Shown here in pieces: positions 34,365-46,709 of a DNA stretch of 64,000 bases; position 1 is the first letter of the stretch; the number at the start of each line of letters is the position of its first letter. The position numbers were made by a program, and so were the translations under genes. Under the pieces are notes generated by a model. That model had not been told where the DNA came from. It was given only the letters and a program-made list of their open reading frames with translations, and did no database searches. Source of the stretch: Platycnemis pennipes. Its lineage: Eukaryota > Arthropoda > Insecta > Odonata > Platycnemididae. Location of the stretch: positions 79,964,645 through 80,028,644 of the forward strand of contig OW121853.1 of NCBI GenBank assembly GCA_933228895.1. The letters are read 5' to 3'.

Positions 34365-35175
34365 CTTTTCCATCTTTATATATATATATTTTTCCATCTT
34401 TCGAGATCAAGGCACTGGTGAATCACTACCCAGCGATTGAAAAATATATGAATTGGTGTCCATAAAGGCAAGCAAAATATTTATATAAGACGAAAACATG
34501 ATGTTCTTTATAATCATGCGTACATGTTGGCGGGGAATATTAGCTAAGTCATCTCACACATTGGTCTTTAAACATATTTATGATAAGGCAAACGTTTTAT
34601 CAAAATACTGGAAGAAAAGAATCTGCCAAGCTTACATAACGTTAATAGGTGAAAAGAGTCGTCAACTGTAACGATGGGCTATTGATAAGGAGTGGGAGTC
34701 CTTTGCGTAAGGATGGGGAGTTTAAGCCTTCGCTACACTGACAAAATTATAAATATATTTACTGTTAAAATGATGATGATACATGTAGTAGTGAATGAAT
34801 TAGTAACAGTATTGAGAAGCAATTAAGGAATTTAAAATAAATTTCCATTTTGTCATTCATAAAGTGATACGGCTCATTGGGAGCGTTACGTATTTTGAAA
34901 GGAAAGGGTTTTAAAGAATATTACGGAGCGTTAATGGTAGGAGGGGGGTAAATATTTGGAAAATCAGTGTTAAATATAAATGGATGGGACCCTAAGAGGT
35001 TGTTTACATTCTTAGAATAGTTTTTGAAATCAATTGCCTATTCTAACTATCCCAATCAAAAACAAAGAGATAAATTTGGCACGGAAAAGAAGAGAGGAGA
35101 CAATTCATATGAAAATACGAGGGAAAACTGCCGAAAGAGAACAGGATATTCATCCCCTGGAGTTCCATGACGTCC
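34365..35175. other. noncoding stretch
   Basis: A short TA-repeat and ccatcttt repeats at 34,361-34,400 flank the LINE insertion. The rest is AT-rich with nothing recognised. Confidence 0.4.
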
Positions 35176-35179
35176 CTAC

Positions 35180-35950
35180 AACCTTTGCCACCCACAACCT
35201 AACCCCTCAGCTCCTACCTTCATGCAATTTACCCCCGCTAAGCACCAAGGCCCGCGGACGGAGGGGAAGGCGAGTTTGTCATGTGGGAGGAAACGTGAGT
35301 TTGTGTACGCATGTGGGAAAGCGAGAGAGTGGGGGAGGAGTGGTAGATCTATGAGCAGAGGGATTTTTGAAGCCGGGAGCGAAGAGGGGGGTGGGGGGTC
35401 GGCAGGGATGAAGTAGACGGCCGGAGATCTTGTCCGGAGAAAAGAGCTTTTGTGCGACTTCATGGTAATAGGGTTTTGCCCCATTCCTCTTCCCCGTTAA
35501 GAGTCCTACTCTGCGTCCTGCCCAGCTCACCCCCATTCCCTGTCCTTCCCACCCCCACCACGTATTACAAGTCCCGCAATAATACAAAGTGAGACCCGTC
35601 CCAGCATCACAAGGGGGAGCTGGCGGTTCATTATGAGTCCTTTTCGTCTGGGGGTACAAGGGTGGTGGGTAGCAAGAGCGGACGAGACGTATGTAAGCGG
35701 GCCAGAGCGCCGCGAAGGAAACTCCCGGGGAAGAGGGCAGGGGACTTGGCGCTGGGGGAGTGCGACGACTGTGCTCGGGGTCCCGCCCGTGAAAAGGATT
35801 CATCCCTGGGAGGATCGAGGGGCCGCGTGCTTTTGCAAAGGGGGGTCGGCTTCTCATTCATCCCTCCTCCCCCTCTGCCAACAATGGTGGAGTGGAAACC
35901 TTTGCTGTCGAGTGGATCGAGGAGCGGGTGAGGGATAGACAGGAATCCCT
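35180..35950. other. GC-rich island of mixed purine and pyrimidine tracts
   Basis: Alternating C/T-rich (35,180-35,250; 35,470-35,570) and G/A-rich (35,265-35,400; 35,640-35,840) blocks on the plus strand. Overlapping frames of 64-192 codons on both strands are compositional. No protein family, splice pattern or promoter motif was recognised. Confidence 0.5.
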
Positions 35951-35959
35951 TTTCCATTA

Positions 35960-36305
35960 CTAATCGTCCGAGCACAATGGATTAGTAATGAAATTCCGCC
36001 AGTTACGGGGAGGACTGCTTTAATCTTCACGAATAGGGGGCAAAATCAATCTGCTTTGGATAATAATTCTCTCCTATGAGGGATATATTTATTTACTTTC
36101 TGGAAGAACCGTGTTATTTAGTTTACATTTCGTTCCAATCATCGGATTTTCGTTATCAAAATCTTGTTATGTAGAAATAATTCTCAGTTAAACATGAAAT
36201 GCGCTAATAGAGAGTCAAATATACCTACCATGAGATAGGCAACTATCCGCTACCTTGCGGTAGCCATGACGGTAAAGTAACTGCCATGTGACTCTAAAGT
36301 AACGG
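35960..36305. other. AT-rich noncoding stretch
   Basis: Only a small hairpin (ctaccttgcggtag, near 36,251) was noted. Confidence 0.35.
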
Positions 36306-36309
36306 GGGG

Positions 36310-36610
36310 AGATTGCATCGGTGTAGTGTTTAGCGCACTGGCACAACATTCTGAGGGTATGAGTTCAAACCGGGAATGGCCCAGAGTTTTCATCTGTTAC
36401 ACCGGCCCCCACTACCATTACTGCCGGTCTTTTTCTGCCGTGAGCAGAACACTCTCAGCACTGCTCATCGGAAGAGTCGTTAGACCGTGAACCCAAGGTG
36501 CCGAGTTCCTCTCCAAAGTTCTTCAATTCTCTTAAAAATTTCTCCCACTCCCTCCAAATTACGCACCTTTCGAATATAGCTCAAATACCATACTCGCCGA
36601 TCACTTCCCC
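36310..36610 (+). repeat. tRNA-derived SINE
   Basis: A head with A-box-like tgtagtgtttagcgcactgg (about 36,322-36,341) and B-box-like gagttcaaaccggg (36,361-36,374) is followed by a C/T-rich body containing ctcatcggaagagtcgttag (about 36,464-36,483), a diverged form of the central motif seen in the other SINE copies. It ends in a C/T-rich stretch near 36,600. Confidence 0.6.
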
Positions 36611-36619
36611 CAAACACTA

Positions 36620-38630
36620 CTACCAAATGTTACGTGTTTGAATTTCGCCTCCTGTATTGATACGGTGCTCGTCTTAAGTTCATGGTAGGTTACCTTGTGC
36701 GACATAGCATAAGCAGTTGATGCATTTAAAAACCGAATACTATCACTACCGCTACTTCATGACTATGATTTATGAATATAAGGATGCTCAAGTTACACTC
36801 AGACGCAACCAGGTTTTTATATTAGTTTCCTTCTTTATATTTCCTCGTTCTGACTGGAAAAGGCTATCAGTGCGAAATTTTGGCACAACATAGCAAATAG
36901 TAAACCGTCGTATTGCAGTCAGGCAATCGAAAGGAACAAAGTGAAAGGCAAACCAGTGGTCAGCTTCAGCAGTGTTGAAGAGGTCCAGTAAAAAAAGTTT
37001 CCGTCACGCACTCGAAACAATTAAAAGATCCACCTCCGCCGGTATAGCCTCTAACCTTCCTAAGTTCTCTGAAAACACCTACGTCTATACAACTGCCCAC
37101 CTATTGAATGATGCAAAGGGTCAATATTCGTTGACAGTCGTCGGTCACCTATCAGAAATAATCATCATCATCACCTCAGTGTTCCTTTGCAGCTCAATAC
37201 ATTAATTACCAGGAGTTATATTCCATTAATTTCCTTTGATAATTTCTTTGACTCTATTTTTCTTTTCTGTCCGATTTTTGCAATTTCTTATCCCTAAGTC
37301 TTATTATGTCATTATTTTTGTAACTTGACAGCCATTGTTACATTATTTTATATTTATGCGGGAAAAGTTATGCAATCGGTGAAACAGAATGGCAATAATT
37401 TCTCCATGGAAGCTTATGATGATTACCTTTGACTTCCTTAACCGACCAGTTATGTCAGATATCGTAATAATAACACTGCGGTAAGTTAGGTTTATCCCTT
37501 GCATAAAATATTCACGAATCAGTAAAATATTCTTTGACCGAGTACACCACAAGGAAGATAACAGGCTAACAAGTAGGCTCCTCACAAAAACTTAGGTGCT
37601 CAACAGCCAACCAAGAAGGAAGAAATAAGATGTTGAAGATTTAAGATGGTGCGGTTTAAAGAAGTAAGACCTACTGGGTGTAAACACCTTTAAAAAAAGT
37701 GAACGGAAGGAGAGTACCCTCAAGAATGAAGTAACGTGTGTGCAACAAAAATAACGGTCTTAGGGAAGAAGAAATGTCCAGATCAAGAAAAAGTAGAATA
37801 GTATGTGGGAAAGAATCCGCAAAACATGATTGTAAGCCAAAATATACTTCGTAAAAAAAGACAATAGCAAATAAATTATAATATTAGGCATAATATTTTT
37901 CCACTAGCAATATATAGTCATTTGACAGAATTTATGGCCTTAATCTGTTATAAGCTTTATTCAATATTTATCAAAACTGCCTTGACTTTGATAATGGATT
38001 GGAATTTTTTTCTTTTCATAAATTTAAAACAAGCTTTCATGCAAGAACAGCACAAAACGCTTCAAATAGGGAGTTTCCTTAATTCTTAAAAATAAGATTA
38101 AATATACAGAGAGCACATTGCTACTCAAATAGCTAACACATATTACTTCCTCCCACTATGGAAGACGCATATAGTTGATTTGCCACCATTTGATTCTTTT
38201 TCCGACAATATTGAAAGGGGACATGCGCAGATACGTCACAAGACGGCAAAAGAAAGATTCTCGAGTACCCGTTCCATTTACAACGAGAGCTCTATGCACT
38301 ATCTAAGAGGAATCAAACCCTCGGCGTTTCCCTTCGGGCCAGTAGGGCCGCAGTGCGATGCACTTTGCTCGGCGCTCATCTCAAGACTGAAGTCTCGAAA
38401 AATTCTTTAGAAACCAATTCGTGCCCGCAGTGGTCCGATCGGTGCCCCTGTTGACGTTATGCGGATGCCCCGGCCCCTATGGGACCGACCAAGACCACCC
38501 CGAAAGGAACGTACACTCGCCAATACGGATGAAATCCTAAATCCTTTTATTTTTTAAGGCCAAAATCCTTAACCGGCTCAAGGTCTCCTGGGGAGAAACC
38601 CCTGACTCAAACTTATCTCGTATCTTGTAC
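36620..38630. other. AT-rich noncoding stretch
   Basis: No firm feature. A GC-richer patch at 38,320-38,520 has no recognised motif. Some words near 37,640-37,860 hint at another old LINE fragment but could not be aligned with confidence. Confidence 0.35.
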
Positions 38631-38634
38631 GATT

Positions 38635-38960
38635 TTCTCTCTCCCTCAGAATCACACCCCACCGAGCAGAGACCCTCGCTCCCTTCCCGCCCGCTTTGCG
38701 CCCTCTTCCTTCTCCTTTCCCGACGTGTCTCTTGAGAAAGAGAGGAGGACAGAGAGTTCGGCCAATTTCCCTTCTTCAACCTCTTCCTTCGGCTCTAGCT
38801 ACCTTCACGCCTATTTCATACCATCCATTCATTTTTTCTTTCTGCATTCGCTCTCCCATTCCTCTCTGGAGCACACATCATCCATCAAGATTGCTTCTCT
38901 CCATCTTAGAATGGTCATTTCTTCTGAACGAAAAGTTCCCTTCGTTTAAAAAATGGACTG
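38635..38960. other. pyrimidine-rich island
   Basis: C/T-rich on the plus strand, similar in style to the islands at 14.8 and 43.2 kb. Frames on both strands are compositional. Confidence 0.45.
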
Positions 38961-39176
38961 ATCAAGAGGTTTGAGTCAAGAGAAACCTTTGATGGGTTTG
39001 AACTCGATAAAAAACTATTTTAAGAAAGATGTAATTTCACACTGCATACTCTGCTTCTGAAATGCTTTGGACCGAAAACATACTAATGGTTATGTTTGCA
39101 AGTTGAGCTGAAATAAAATGAATTAAAGGTTTTTATGAAATTCTCCTATCCTACACATGTACCAAGCCAATAAGGC

Positions 39177-39230
39177 GTCACTAAGAAATTTTAAGCACCT
39201 GGTGTCACTAAGACATTTTAAGCGCCTGGT
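39177..39230. repeat. tandem duplication of a 27-bp unit
   Basis: The unit gtcactaagaaattttaagc plus acctggt at 39,177-39,203 is repeated at 39,204-39,230 with two base differences. The following bases do not continue the pattern. Confidence 0.85.
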
Positions 39231-39239
39231 GCGATAAGT

Positions 39240-40095
39240 TTGGAGGAATGGAGGCCTAATTTAAGATATTTAATAAATTCAAATCTTCACGCATTTCCCT
39301 ATTTTTCACCACATAAATTCAGGGCGTAACTGTTTTCAGAAAATGCGATGCAAACGATCCTAGATTGCAGTTGAAATTGTTATTATCCAGTTGGATTTTC
39401 AGAAGAAATTTCAACCGAGATCTTGAAATTTCCCTTAGCAGCTCGTGGAAACATCTACTAAAATTCCTTACCGTTTCAAAATCCAACGGCCGGCTTGGGG
39501 CTGGATAATCAAGTTCCCTGAACGCGCGGAACAGTAGTAATCATTGAGTGTATAAGGGAACCCAACCAAAGTCAGCTTTGTGAGTCTGGCTCCGAAATGT
39601 AAACTCCTATTCGCATTTCTAATCAGAACCTTATTTTCATGGATGGTGACTCTCTCTGCCATACGCCTCGGTTAGTTTCTATGGCCATGGCCAGAGTTTA
39701 ACAAGCCTAATTCGATAATAAGTATCATTCTTGGTATAAAAAGAGATTCGCAGGTTCATTTGACGTTTTGTAGTTAGTCGGGCATGTAGGAATTTATAAT
39801 AAAGCTATAATACGATATCAATTGTCAATCTAATACAAGCGAAAGGGACAGGGTGCGAATAAAAGTGAATGAATGAAATATTAATCATTTTCTACGTTTT
39901 ACCTTCTCATTAAACGGATTGTAGCAGCCCCTCCCCTGAACATAGTTTTCCAATAGTCTGCTTTAGGACTAATTGAAATCTTTGCGCAAGTTAGAAAGAT
40001 CGATTTGTAGCTTTCAGGAATTACAGGTGTGTATTTTTTTCCATGAAAAATACACGTTTTTTTGGCTAATTCTTAAATAGTATACCCCCTACGGA
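39240..40095. other. AT-rich noncoding stretch
   Basis: Nothing recognised. Confidence 0.35.
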
Positions 40096-40109
40096 GGGAA
40101 TTTCCGGGT

Positions 40110-40440
40110 CAGGGAAGCTGATAACTGAAAGGTTATGGGCTTGCAAATCAAAGGCTCGAATCGCACTTAAGGTACCTATTATTTTTGTGTTTGTCTCGGA
40201 ATAAAGCTCGGTATTTTGTGAGATTAGAGAGTGCAACGTACCCTAATCACTAAGAGTTCAATTATTCAGAACTCCGTCCGATGGATGGGACGTTATCCCG
40301 TGGACTCTTTGTCACCTTTTGCAAAAAAAACGTTGATTCCACTACGACGAATTTCGTTTCACCCTTCCTCCGTTCCTTGGAAAATTCCATTCAATATTCA
40401 ATTACGCACCGATTCTAAACGTTGCAAATGACCTCAGTTG
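40110..40440 (+). repeat. tRNA-derived SINE (diverged)
   Basis: A B-box-like aaggctcgaatcgcac lies near 40,150-40,165, with a head-like stretch upstream (gctgataactgaaaggttatg). The central motif appears as gatgggacgttatcccgtgg (40,283-40,302). The tail acccttcctccgttccttgg matches the tails of the 21.5 and 25.2 kb copies. Confidence 0.55.
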
Positions 40441-40449
40441 TCGATTATA

Positions 40450-41375
40450 TTCCACGAGTAAATGAAAGAATATAATGTTTAGTCTTCTCCTTGAGGTTTA
40501 GTTAATATTACCATCATACCTAAAGCCAAAAAAGTAGCATTAATTATATTTTTTCTTCATTTTCCCTTCCTCTTTTCTCTTTCATTCTATACTTGAGCTC
40601 AACTAAGTTTCAGTTGCCATGAAATTTAACGGCTTCCTGGGAAATCATATTTAAGCTTTACTTGTATCAAAGGGCTGAATTTCATCATTTCGATTGCTCA
40701 TCTCTCGAGACGAATTCCACCCATACTAGCGAAGGACCGAACTATAGACAGTGGCTCATGCAAAACCCATTTTTTTATATTTTATAAATATTATATTTTT
40801 TTATGAATATGTTTCGCTTTCTAAACAACACTACTACCACTTCATAGCATGGTATGAAAGAAAATTTGATTAAATGTCAGGTAATTTATAGTTTTCCGTT
40901 AGGGCGCGCTGGATTGAATAATCTCTATTCCTGTTTAAAACAGACAATACAGTGGCAGGTAATAGGTCAAACTTATAGAAAGGGTGATAAACACTTAGTA
41001 GTAGGAAAAATTGAAGCAATTGGGGCAGCTGGATCAAAAAGAAATAGTGCAGTCAATTACTACCCTGTTTATTTAATAAATTGATCATCACGGTTCTTAC
41101 TACAAGGTTCGTACCGAAAGAAATATTCCGTTAAATATGGAAGATTGAGTAGAAAGGTAGGTGTAATGGAATTCACATAGGCCGCCCGAATACGATAAGC
41201 AATCGTACTCTCAGAATCTTAACCGGAAGAGAATCATTTAAATCACAGAATTACATAATTTTTCCACGAAGATTTATTCTCTATTCCCGAACCAGCATTC
41301 GGCAAAATCCCATTATCGCAAAAATTCTTAGGTTATACAAAAGGATCATTGCCGGATATAATATCATTTCGCCCG
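40450..41375. other. AT-rich noncoding stretch
   Basis: No convincing gene. The plus-strand frame at 40,854-41,084 has no known motif. Confidence 0.35.
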
Positions 41376-41379
41376 ACCA

Positions 41380-41645
41380 ATTCCATTCCCTTTTTCTCTC
41401 GTCCAATCCTTTTGTCTTTCCTCTTTTTCCTTGACCCTTTTCCCAAGCCCTATCTGGTCTCCTTTCTTTTCATCCACGAATCCCGCAATCCCTTGCACAA
41501 AAACCTCTCCCCCTCCTGAACGCTATCACTTGTTCCCGCGTCTTTCTCGCCTCAACGCTCAATCGCTTCGGCCTATCTCCTCATTTTTTCCGTTTCCAAT
41601 CACCCATGCCCCGCACCCAAAGCACCACCGATTTCTTTGAACCCG
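41380..41645. other. pyrimidine-rich island
   Basis: C/T-dominated plus strand over about 260 bases. The 69-codon frame across it is compositional. Confidence 0.45.
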
Positions 41646-41649
41646 GAAA

Positions 41650-43195
41650 TGGAAACGGGCTGGTTATAAAAGATTGCGATACGTCTATAATTTCATTATT
41701 GGAAATTCATCCATAAGGAGGCGAAAAAAAGTTGTCTGCAAAACGAAATGATGCTTCCTCATCCAGATTACGTTGAAATATATTGAAAATATATTGACGC
41801 GTTGATACTTACATTCAAATCATCCCTGACAGAAAATAAATTGGTACGTATTGGAAGCTAAAAGGGATCGAGTTCAGTTATTATTCCTCAAAATTTATAA
41901 TAACGAACTACATGCCTTTTAAAATTAAATTCTTTATGCATTGATTCGGATGAAACCACAAAATCCCAGTTGCTTTAATGCCTAAATTCACAAATATAAA
42001 GGCAGTTTATGTAATTCACAGCAATACAGGTCGGGATTCGATTATTAATGCCTGCATTTAGCTAGGAAACATAAATCCAGGAGACTAATAGTTGACAAAG
42101 CCACCTCTAATTCCATTTAATAAACTGAATTTATTCCGCTTTAGTTGCTGCTGTGATATCTATTAAAGTGACTTCAATGAAGAATAGGTTGAAATATTAA
42201 ACAGTGGGTACTGAAACTTGGTTGATAATCTAATATTAACAGTGATTGTCCCATCGAAATACCAGGGACCAAATTATGGCCCATTTGGTATTCCTATGAA
42301 AACTGTTCCTGAATTTTCCTGTGTAACGGAACCGTATAAAATTCAGTTTATTAAACAGCCGTCACTGCATACAATCAAGCAATGGATGATCCTTATAATG
42401 AAGACTAACGTTTTCACAATATGTTTGATTCGAACGCTACGAGAATCGCTACGCTAATGAGACTCAGAAAATGACAGACTATCTGGAGATCTAGGTGATC
42501 ATGTAAGCCAAAATTTATGAATTTGTATGGCTTATATACTCACTTTTATGTCCTACCACAAGAGCCATTAAGCGATAGAATTATATACCAAAAAAGGGAG
42601 GCTGGAGAATGTGAAGAGAGCTATAAATTAAATCGCTCAACTCTAATGTGAAATCAGAAGGCGAAATACGTACAATTAACGACATTATAGCAATGAAAAA
42701 TGCTATTTTTAAGAACACTAGCATTATCTTTCTAACTCATTTCTTCATTGATCGTACCACTCCATTTATATGCTCAGCATATCCAGCATGCTCTTTAGTT
42801 TCTGTCGATCCTTCCTCCCTGAAAAATTCCAACCTTTATCCAATTACTATTCTAACCAGTGTGAAGCTAACTAACTTAACAGACATCAACTCAGCCAAAG
42901 AGCTTAATCCAAAAAAGACGAACTCCAAAAACTCTCTTTTATAATCTTACATCCCTATCATTCTAAGACCTAATCTTTTGTATTTCTACAAGTCATACTT
43001 TTATAACCCAAAAATACATCAAAAATACATCAAAAGTACCCCTTAACTAATTAATACATTTTCATCTTTTGCCTGCTAGCGAAGACGTTTATGCTGTAAT
43101 AAAGTGAATTTAATTACATATAATGATTATATTCATTAAAATAAGTTGATCACGCCAATATATCCAGTCTTTCATATGCTCCTCTGAATTTTTCA
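41650..43195. other. AT-rich noncoding stretch
   Basis: Only a short duplication aaaaatacatc (near 43,011-43,032) was noted. Confidence 0.35.
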
Positions 43196-43199
43196 AGCC

Positions 43200-43890
43200 T
43201 AAAGTAAAATGAAATCCCTTTCCATTCCCTACACTCCAAACGAAAGAGAGCAATCATCTGCACACTGCAGACTCCGCTCACTCGGACTTCCGTTCTCGTC
43301 ACTCTACTCCCACCACCCTTTTGCTCATCTCGCCTGCTACCTTGCATCCCCCCTTATCTCCAAATCGCTCCCCGTGGGCGGAGCGCCTCTCCTCGTCCTT
43401 CCACACCCCAACGCGTCGTCGTTCGCCCTTCAGATTCCTTATTCCGCTTCTCCGGACCCGCATCCAATCGAACGCATCGATAAAATATATCCCTGGACGT
43501 TTCTATGGATATCCGTTTTCCACTTCCTTTTTATTCCCTACGCTGTCCCCACCCCATCTCAATTGCTTCCTCGGAAACCCTCCTCGCGGTCCACCTCCTC
43601 CCCTCCGACCCACTTCATCTTCAAACCCGGATCTCTTTAGCCTTAGGACGAAGGTAGCGCGACAGTGGGAGATCCAAGAGAGGGAGGGTTAGGATACTGT
43701 ACTGGACGCTGCATTTCCTCTCCACTGGCAAGAATGACGTATATTTCTCCTCCTGTCCCGCAAATATAACTGCCTGTCCCGTATTATTCTTCCTTCCTTC
43801 CAACTGAACGTGGAGTAGTCTTCCTACATTACTTCCGCTTTCTCCATTCTCAAGCCTTGGGTTTACGTTCACTACCGCTCCAAAGAGTTC
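43200..43890. other. GC-rich pyrimidine island
   Basis: Strongly C/T-rich on the plus strand from 43,240 to 43,640, with CpG-containing words. Frames of 143 and 123 codons overlap on the same strand in different phases, which is the behaviour expected of composition rather than a gene. Confidence 0.5.
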
Positions 43891-43899
43891 AAGGGAAAT

Positions 43900-44640
43900 A
43901 ATGAATGGGACGTGGGATCTTCATTCTCGGAGCCATCGAACATACTCACTGGAGTGTATGAGAGAAATGAGATACTAAGTGAAAATTAACAGCCTAAAAA
44001 GTGATAATTACAGATGAGTACATATTTATAAGGTGTTGGACCGATAACGTGAAAAAAATACCAAATTTACACCCACTTTCGTCTTTCTGTTATTAATAAA
44101 AAAAACTACAATAGGCCATGAAGACAATTTCATTAAAGTATCATTCCTGCAATCCACGTAAAATAACTGCTAAAACTAATCATTCGCCCAATTTCAAGCC
44201 TCAACTCATTATGATGATTATATTATAAAAAGATTTATTTGAGCTAGTTATGCTAATTTAGAGCAGAATGTTGATTTCAAATATTTTAAATGCGTTCATA
44301 AAAGTTATTTAACAGCGCTCGGAAATCACATTAACCCTATCGACTCTAACCACAAAAATATGCCAGCTAGTTGGAAAATATATTGATGCTACGAAGATAT
44401 TCTTTCGACTAGATAAGTAATTAAGTACAGAACAAAGGGACAGCAATACCTGAGCGTATATTTTTCAAGCGATATTGTGTTAATGTATTTGATTAAACAA
44501 TCGTGAATTAATCCATATATAAAGGGTACACTTTTGCTACGCGTGAAAAATAATATCTCCCACAGGAATCATCATTGTTAACCATTCTATTTTGGTCGTA
44601 CAGAATAAATTTCCAGATTCAAAATAATTGTCGATGGTAA
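43900..44640. other. AT-rich noncoding stretch, probable intron
   Basis: If the exon at 44,649-44,765 is real, this lies in the intron downstream of it on the minus strand. No branch or exon signals of note were seen. Confidence 0.35.
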
Positions 44641-44648
44641 CTACATAC

Positions 44649-44765
44649 CTTTTTCCTTGTTCTTATTTTTCAAAAATTGTGCTATTTCTGACTTTGCTTC
44701 AATTTCACTCCGTAGACTAAGTGGGCCATTTGTGGTTGGCTGAGGGGCATTTCCAAGATGATCGT
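44649..44765 (-). CDS. internal exon of an unidentified host gene
   Basis: A 117-bp minus-strand segment is bounded by an acceptor (taatatttcag, exon starts 44,765) and a donor (AAAAAG|GTATGT, exon ends 44,649). Both junctions fall after the first base of a codon, so it is a symmetrical phase 1-1 exon. It is open and encodes about 39 residues of a polar, charged peptide: an asparagine/proline/threonine stretch (GNAPQPTTNGP) followed by a region predicted helical by its composition (SLRSEIEAKSEIAQFLKN). The codon content differs from the neighbouring AT-rich DNA. A symmetrical exon of this kind can be included or skipped without shifting the frame, so alternative splicing is possible. I do not recognise the protein. 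The next exons were not found within the window with confidence; the segment at 20.3-20.5 kb is on the same strand. Confidence 0.55.
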
Positions 44766-44769
44766 CTGA

Positions 44770-45740
44770 AATATTAAGAATATTATATAACTGATTAAGA
44801 AACAATAAAAACATGTTTTGGTTCAATGAAAGACTTCTTAAAATAAAGATATTTAGCAAGGAAAATAAATTATACAATTCGAAGAAAATGATTGTATGGC
44901 CCAATTGAATTTGTTTCCACTTTTTGACAGTTCATCATATCAAAAAAAATTGCAGGTACGTATTACGTATGAACGTCATAGGAGTGAAAAGAGAAGTTGT
45001 AGTTAGTATTCCAAGGACTAAAAATAATACCGTAATTCCCTAGCCTAACCTATTGAAAATGAAAGCATATACTATGGCACTAAATGAACTATTAAATATG
45101 AAAAATTAATACTTTGTTTTTTCCACCAGCAAAAAACGAAGGTAAAATTTTCAAATTAATACAAAATTAACAAATACTTTACTTTTCAAATGCTCAGTGT
45201 CCATGTTCCATTTTAACATAATTAAGTAGTACGAAATAAATTTATGGGTCAGGAAAAGAATTATTTTGACCACTGCTAAAAATACAATATCGATTAATCC
45301 CTTTCATGGTTAGCATGATTTAAAGTGAACTACTTGCTTATTTAGCTCAAATTGTACTAAAATTCCGAACTATATAGGCACTATCTAATTTGAAATGTGT
45401 GCTTGGAATTCGGTTTTTTAGTTCGGAATTCCTAAAAATAGAGATAACATTTTATGAGTATCAGTGAGTTCACCTACACTGATCTGTAAACTAGTACAAT
45501 GTTCCAGTAGACTCAGTAGGAATATAAACGCACTGTACATGTTGTCTACAGGGGAAGATAAATCTGCTAAGAGCAAGGGAGGAAGCACGAGAAAAAACTG
45601 TCAAGGGGAAACAAATGCCATTGTACGACTGCAGTCGTTTGAAATAGAAGGGATAGGGAAAGATGAACGGTACATCATAAGTAAAATAATCGGACGCAAG
45701 TGACTCGGCAAAAATACTCTGCCATGTTCCATCAAAAAAA
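44770..45740. other. AT-rich noncoding stretch
   Basis: Probable intron upstream of the exon on the minus strand. Short frames near 45,464-45,904 have no motif. Confidence 0.35.
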
Positions 45741-45749
45741 GAGCATCTT

Positions 45750-46700
45750 GTGGGTTCAGGTGGGAAAAACGCCGTAATCTTTAAGCTCACAATCATGAAG
45801 CGAGGGAGGATACAGGGGAGAGGGCAACCGAAGGGATGGAAGGGCCCAGATCTTTCGGTCGAAGGGGCAACTTTCGACTCGTCCGCCACGGGTGAGAGGA
45901 TCACGAAAACTCACAATCAATCACTCAATCAGTCAACCTTAACGCCTCATCTGCGATGGCGAATAAAAAAAAGTTCACCATGTCCCTTCCTTATTGCCAC
46001 GAAGGGTCCGACAACCTTCTCCCCCTCTCTTTTCCCTCCGTCTATACACGTGAAATATCCCTCTTCATGATCGCGCTTTACAATTCTTCCCCCCACCCAT
46101 TTTCGTCGCGACCCCGTTCTATAGATGGAGCGATAGCGGTGCGGAAAGTGATGAAGATCCCGAGAAGGATGGCGGCAGGCATCGCGGAGCCGTGGGAGGA
46201 AGTGATAAAAGGCAAGAGGAAGGGGAAAGGATGCTTGGGAATGGGCGGGGAGGATGAAAGGAGGGAGAGAGAGAGGGAGAGGGAGATAAAAGGTTTGGAG
46301 AGCGTGAGAACAGGAAGAAGAAGTGGGGTGTGGGGAAGATGTGAGGGAGATCAAAGACGAACGATCGAAAGAGGGGTAGGAGTTAGATGGCCACCGTGTT
46401 ACCTCCTTCGAGATAGATTGCAAGGTCATCCGCATCAATATTTCATCCCTACGGCCGACGGACACGCTCGGAAGGTAGCATGGAAAGGACACCATCTCAT
46501 AACGATACCCGCTGCCCTGCGGTCATTTTCACCCGAAACTTGCTTCTCGGTAACTCACGGAATTCGGTGGATTGGTTGGAAGGATGAAGTTCACTTCCCT
46601 CACGGATGGAGAAGTGGTTTCAATTCCCATCTCCAAACCACCCCCACGGCTGAAGGAAGTTTCCGGTAGACCTTATTCGCGCTTACCTCACCCCTGTGGA
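45750..46700. other. GC-rich island with purine-rich plus strand
   Basis: The section 46,120-46,390 is strongly G/A-rich on the plus strand, including a GA run near 46,264-46,285, opposite to most islands in the window. Frames of 237 codons (plus) and 182 codons (minus) overlap the same DNA and contain low-complexity R/E/G or S/P/F stretches without a domain pattern, so neither is called. Confidence 0.5.
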
Positions 46701-46709
46701 TCCCATATC

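Noticed and set aside
35279..35857. 192-codon minus-strand frame in a GC-rich island
   Set aside because: Several overlapping frames on both strands share the same GC-rich DNA; the peptide is proline-rich and without motif.
37620..37860. Another LINE fragment
   Set aside because: A few words seem LINE-like, but no ordered set of motifs could be matched.
45956..46669. 237-codon plus-strand frame and 182-codon minus-strand frame over the same DNA
   Set aside because: Both consist of low-complexity residues produced by the purine/pyrimidine asymmetry. There is no motif or splice support.
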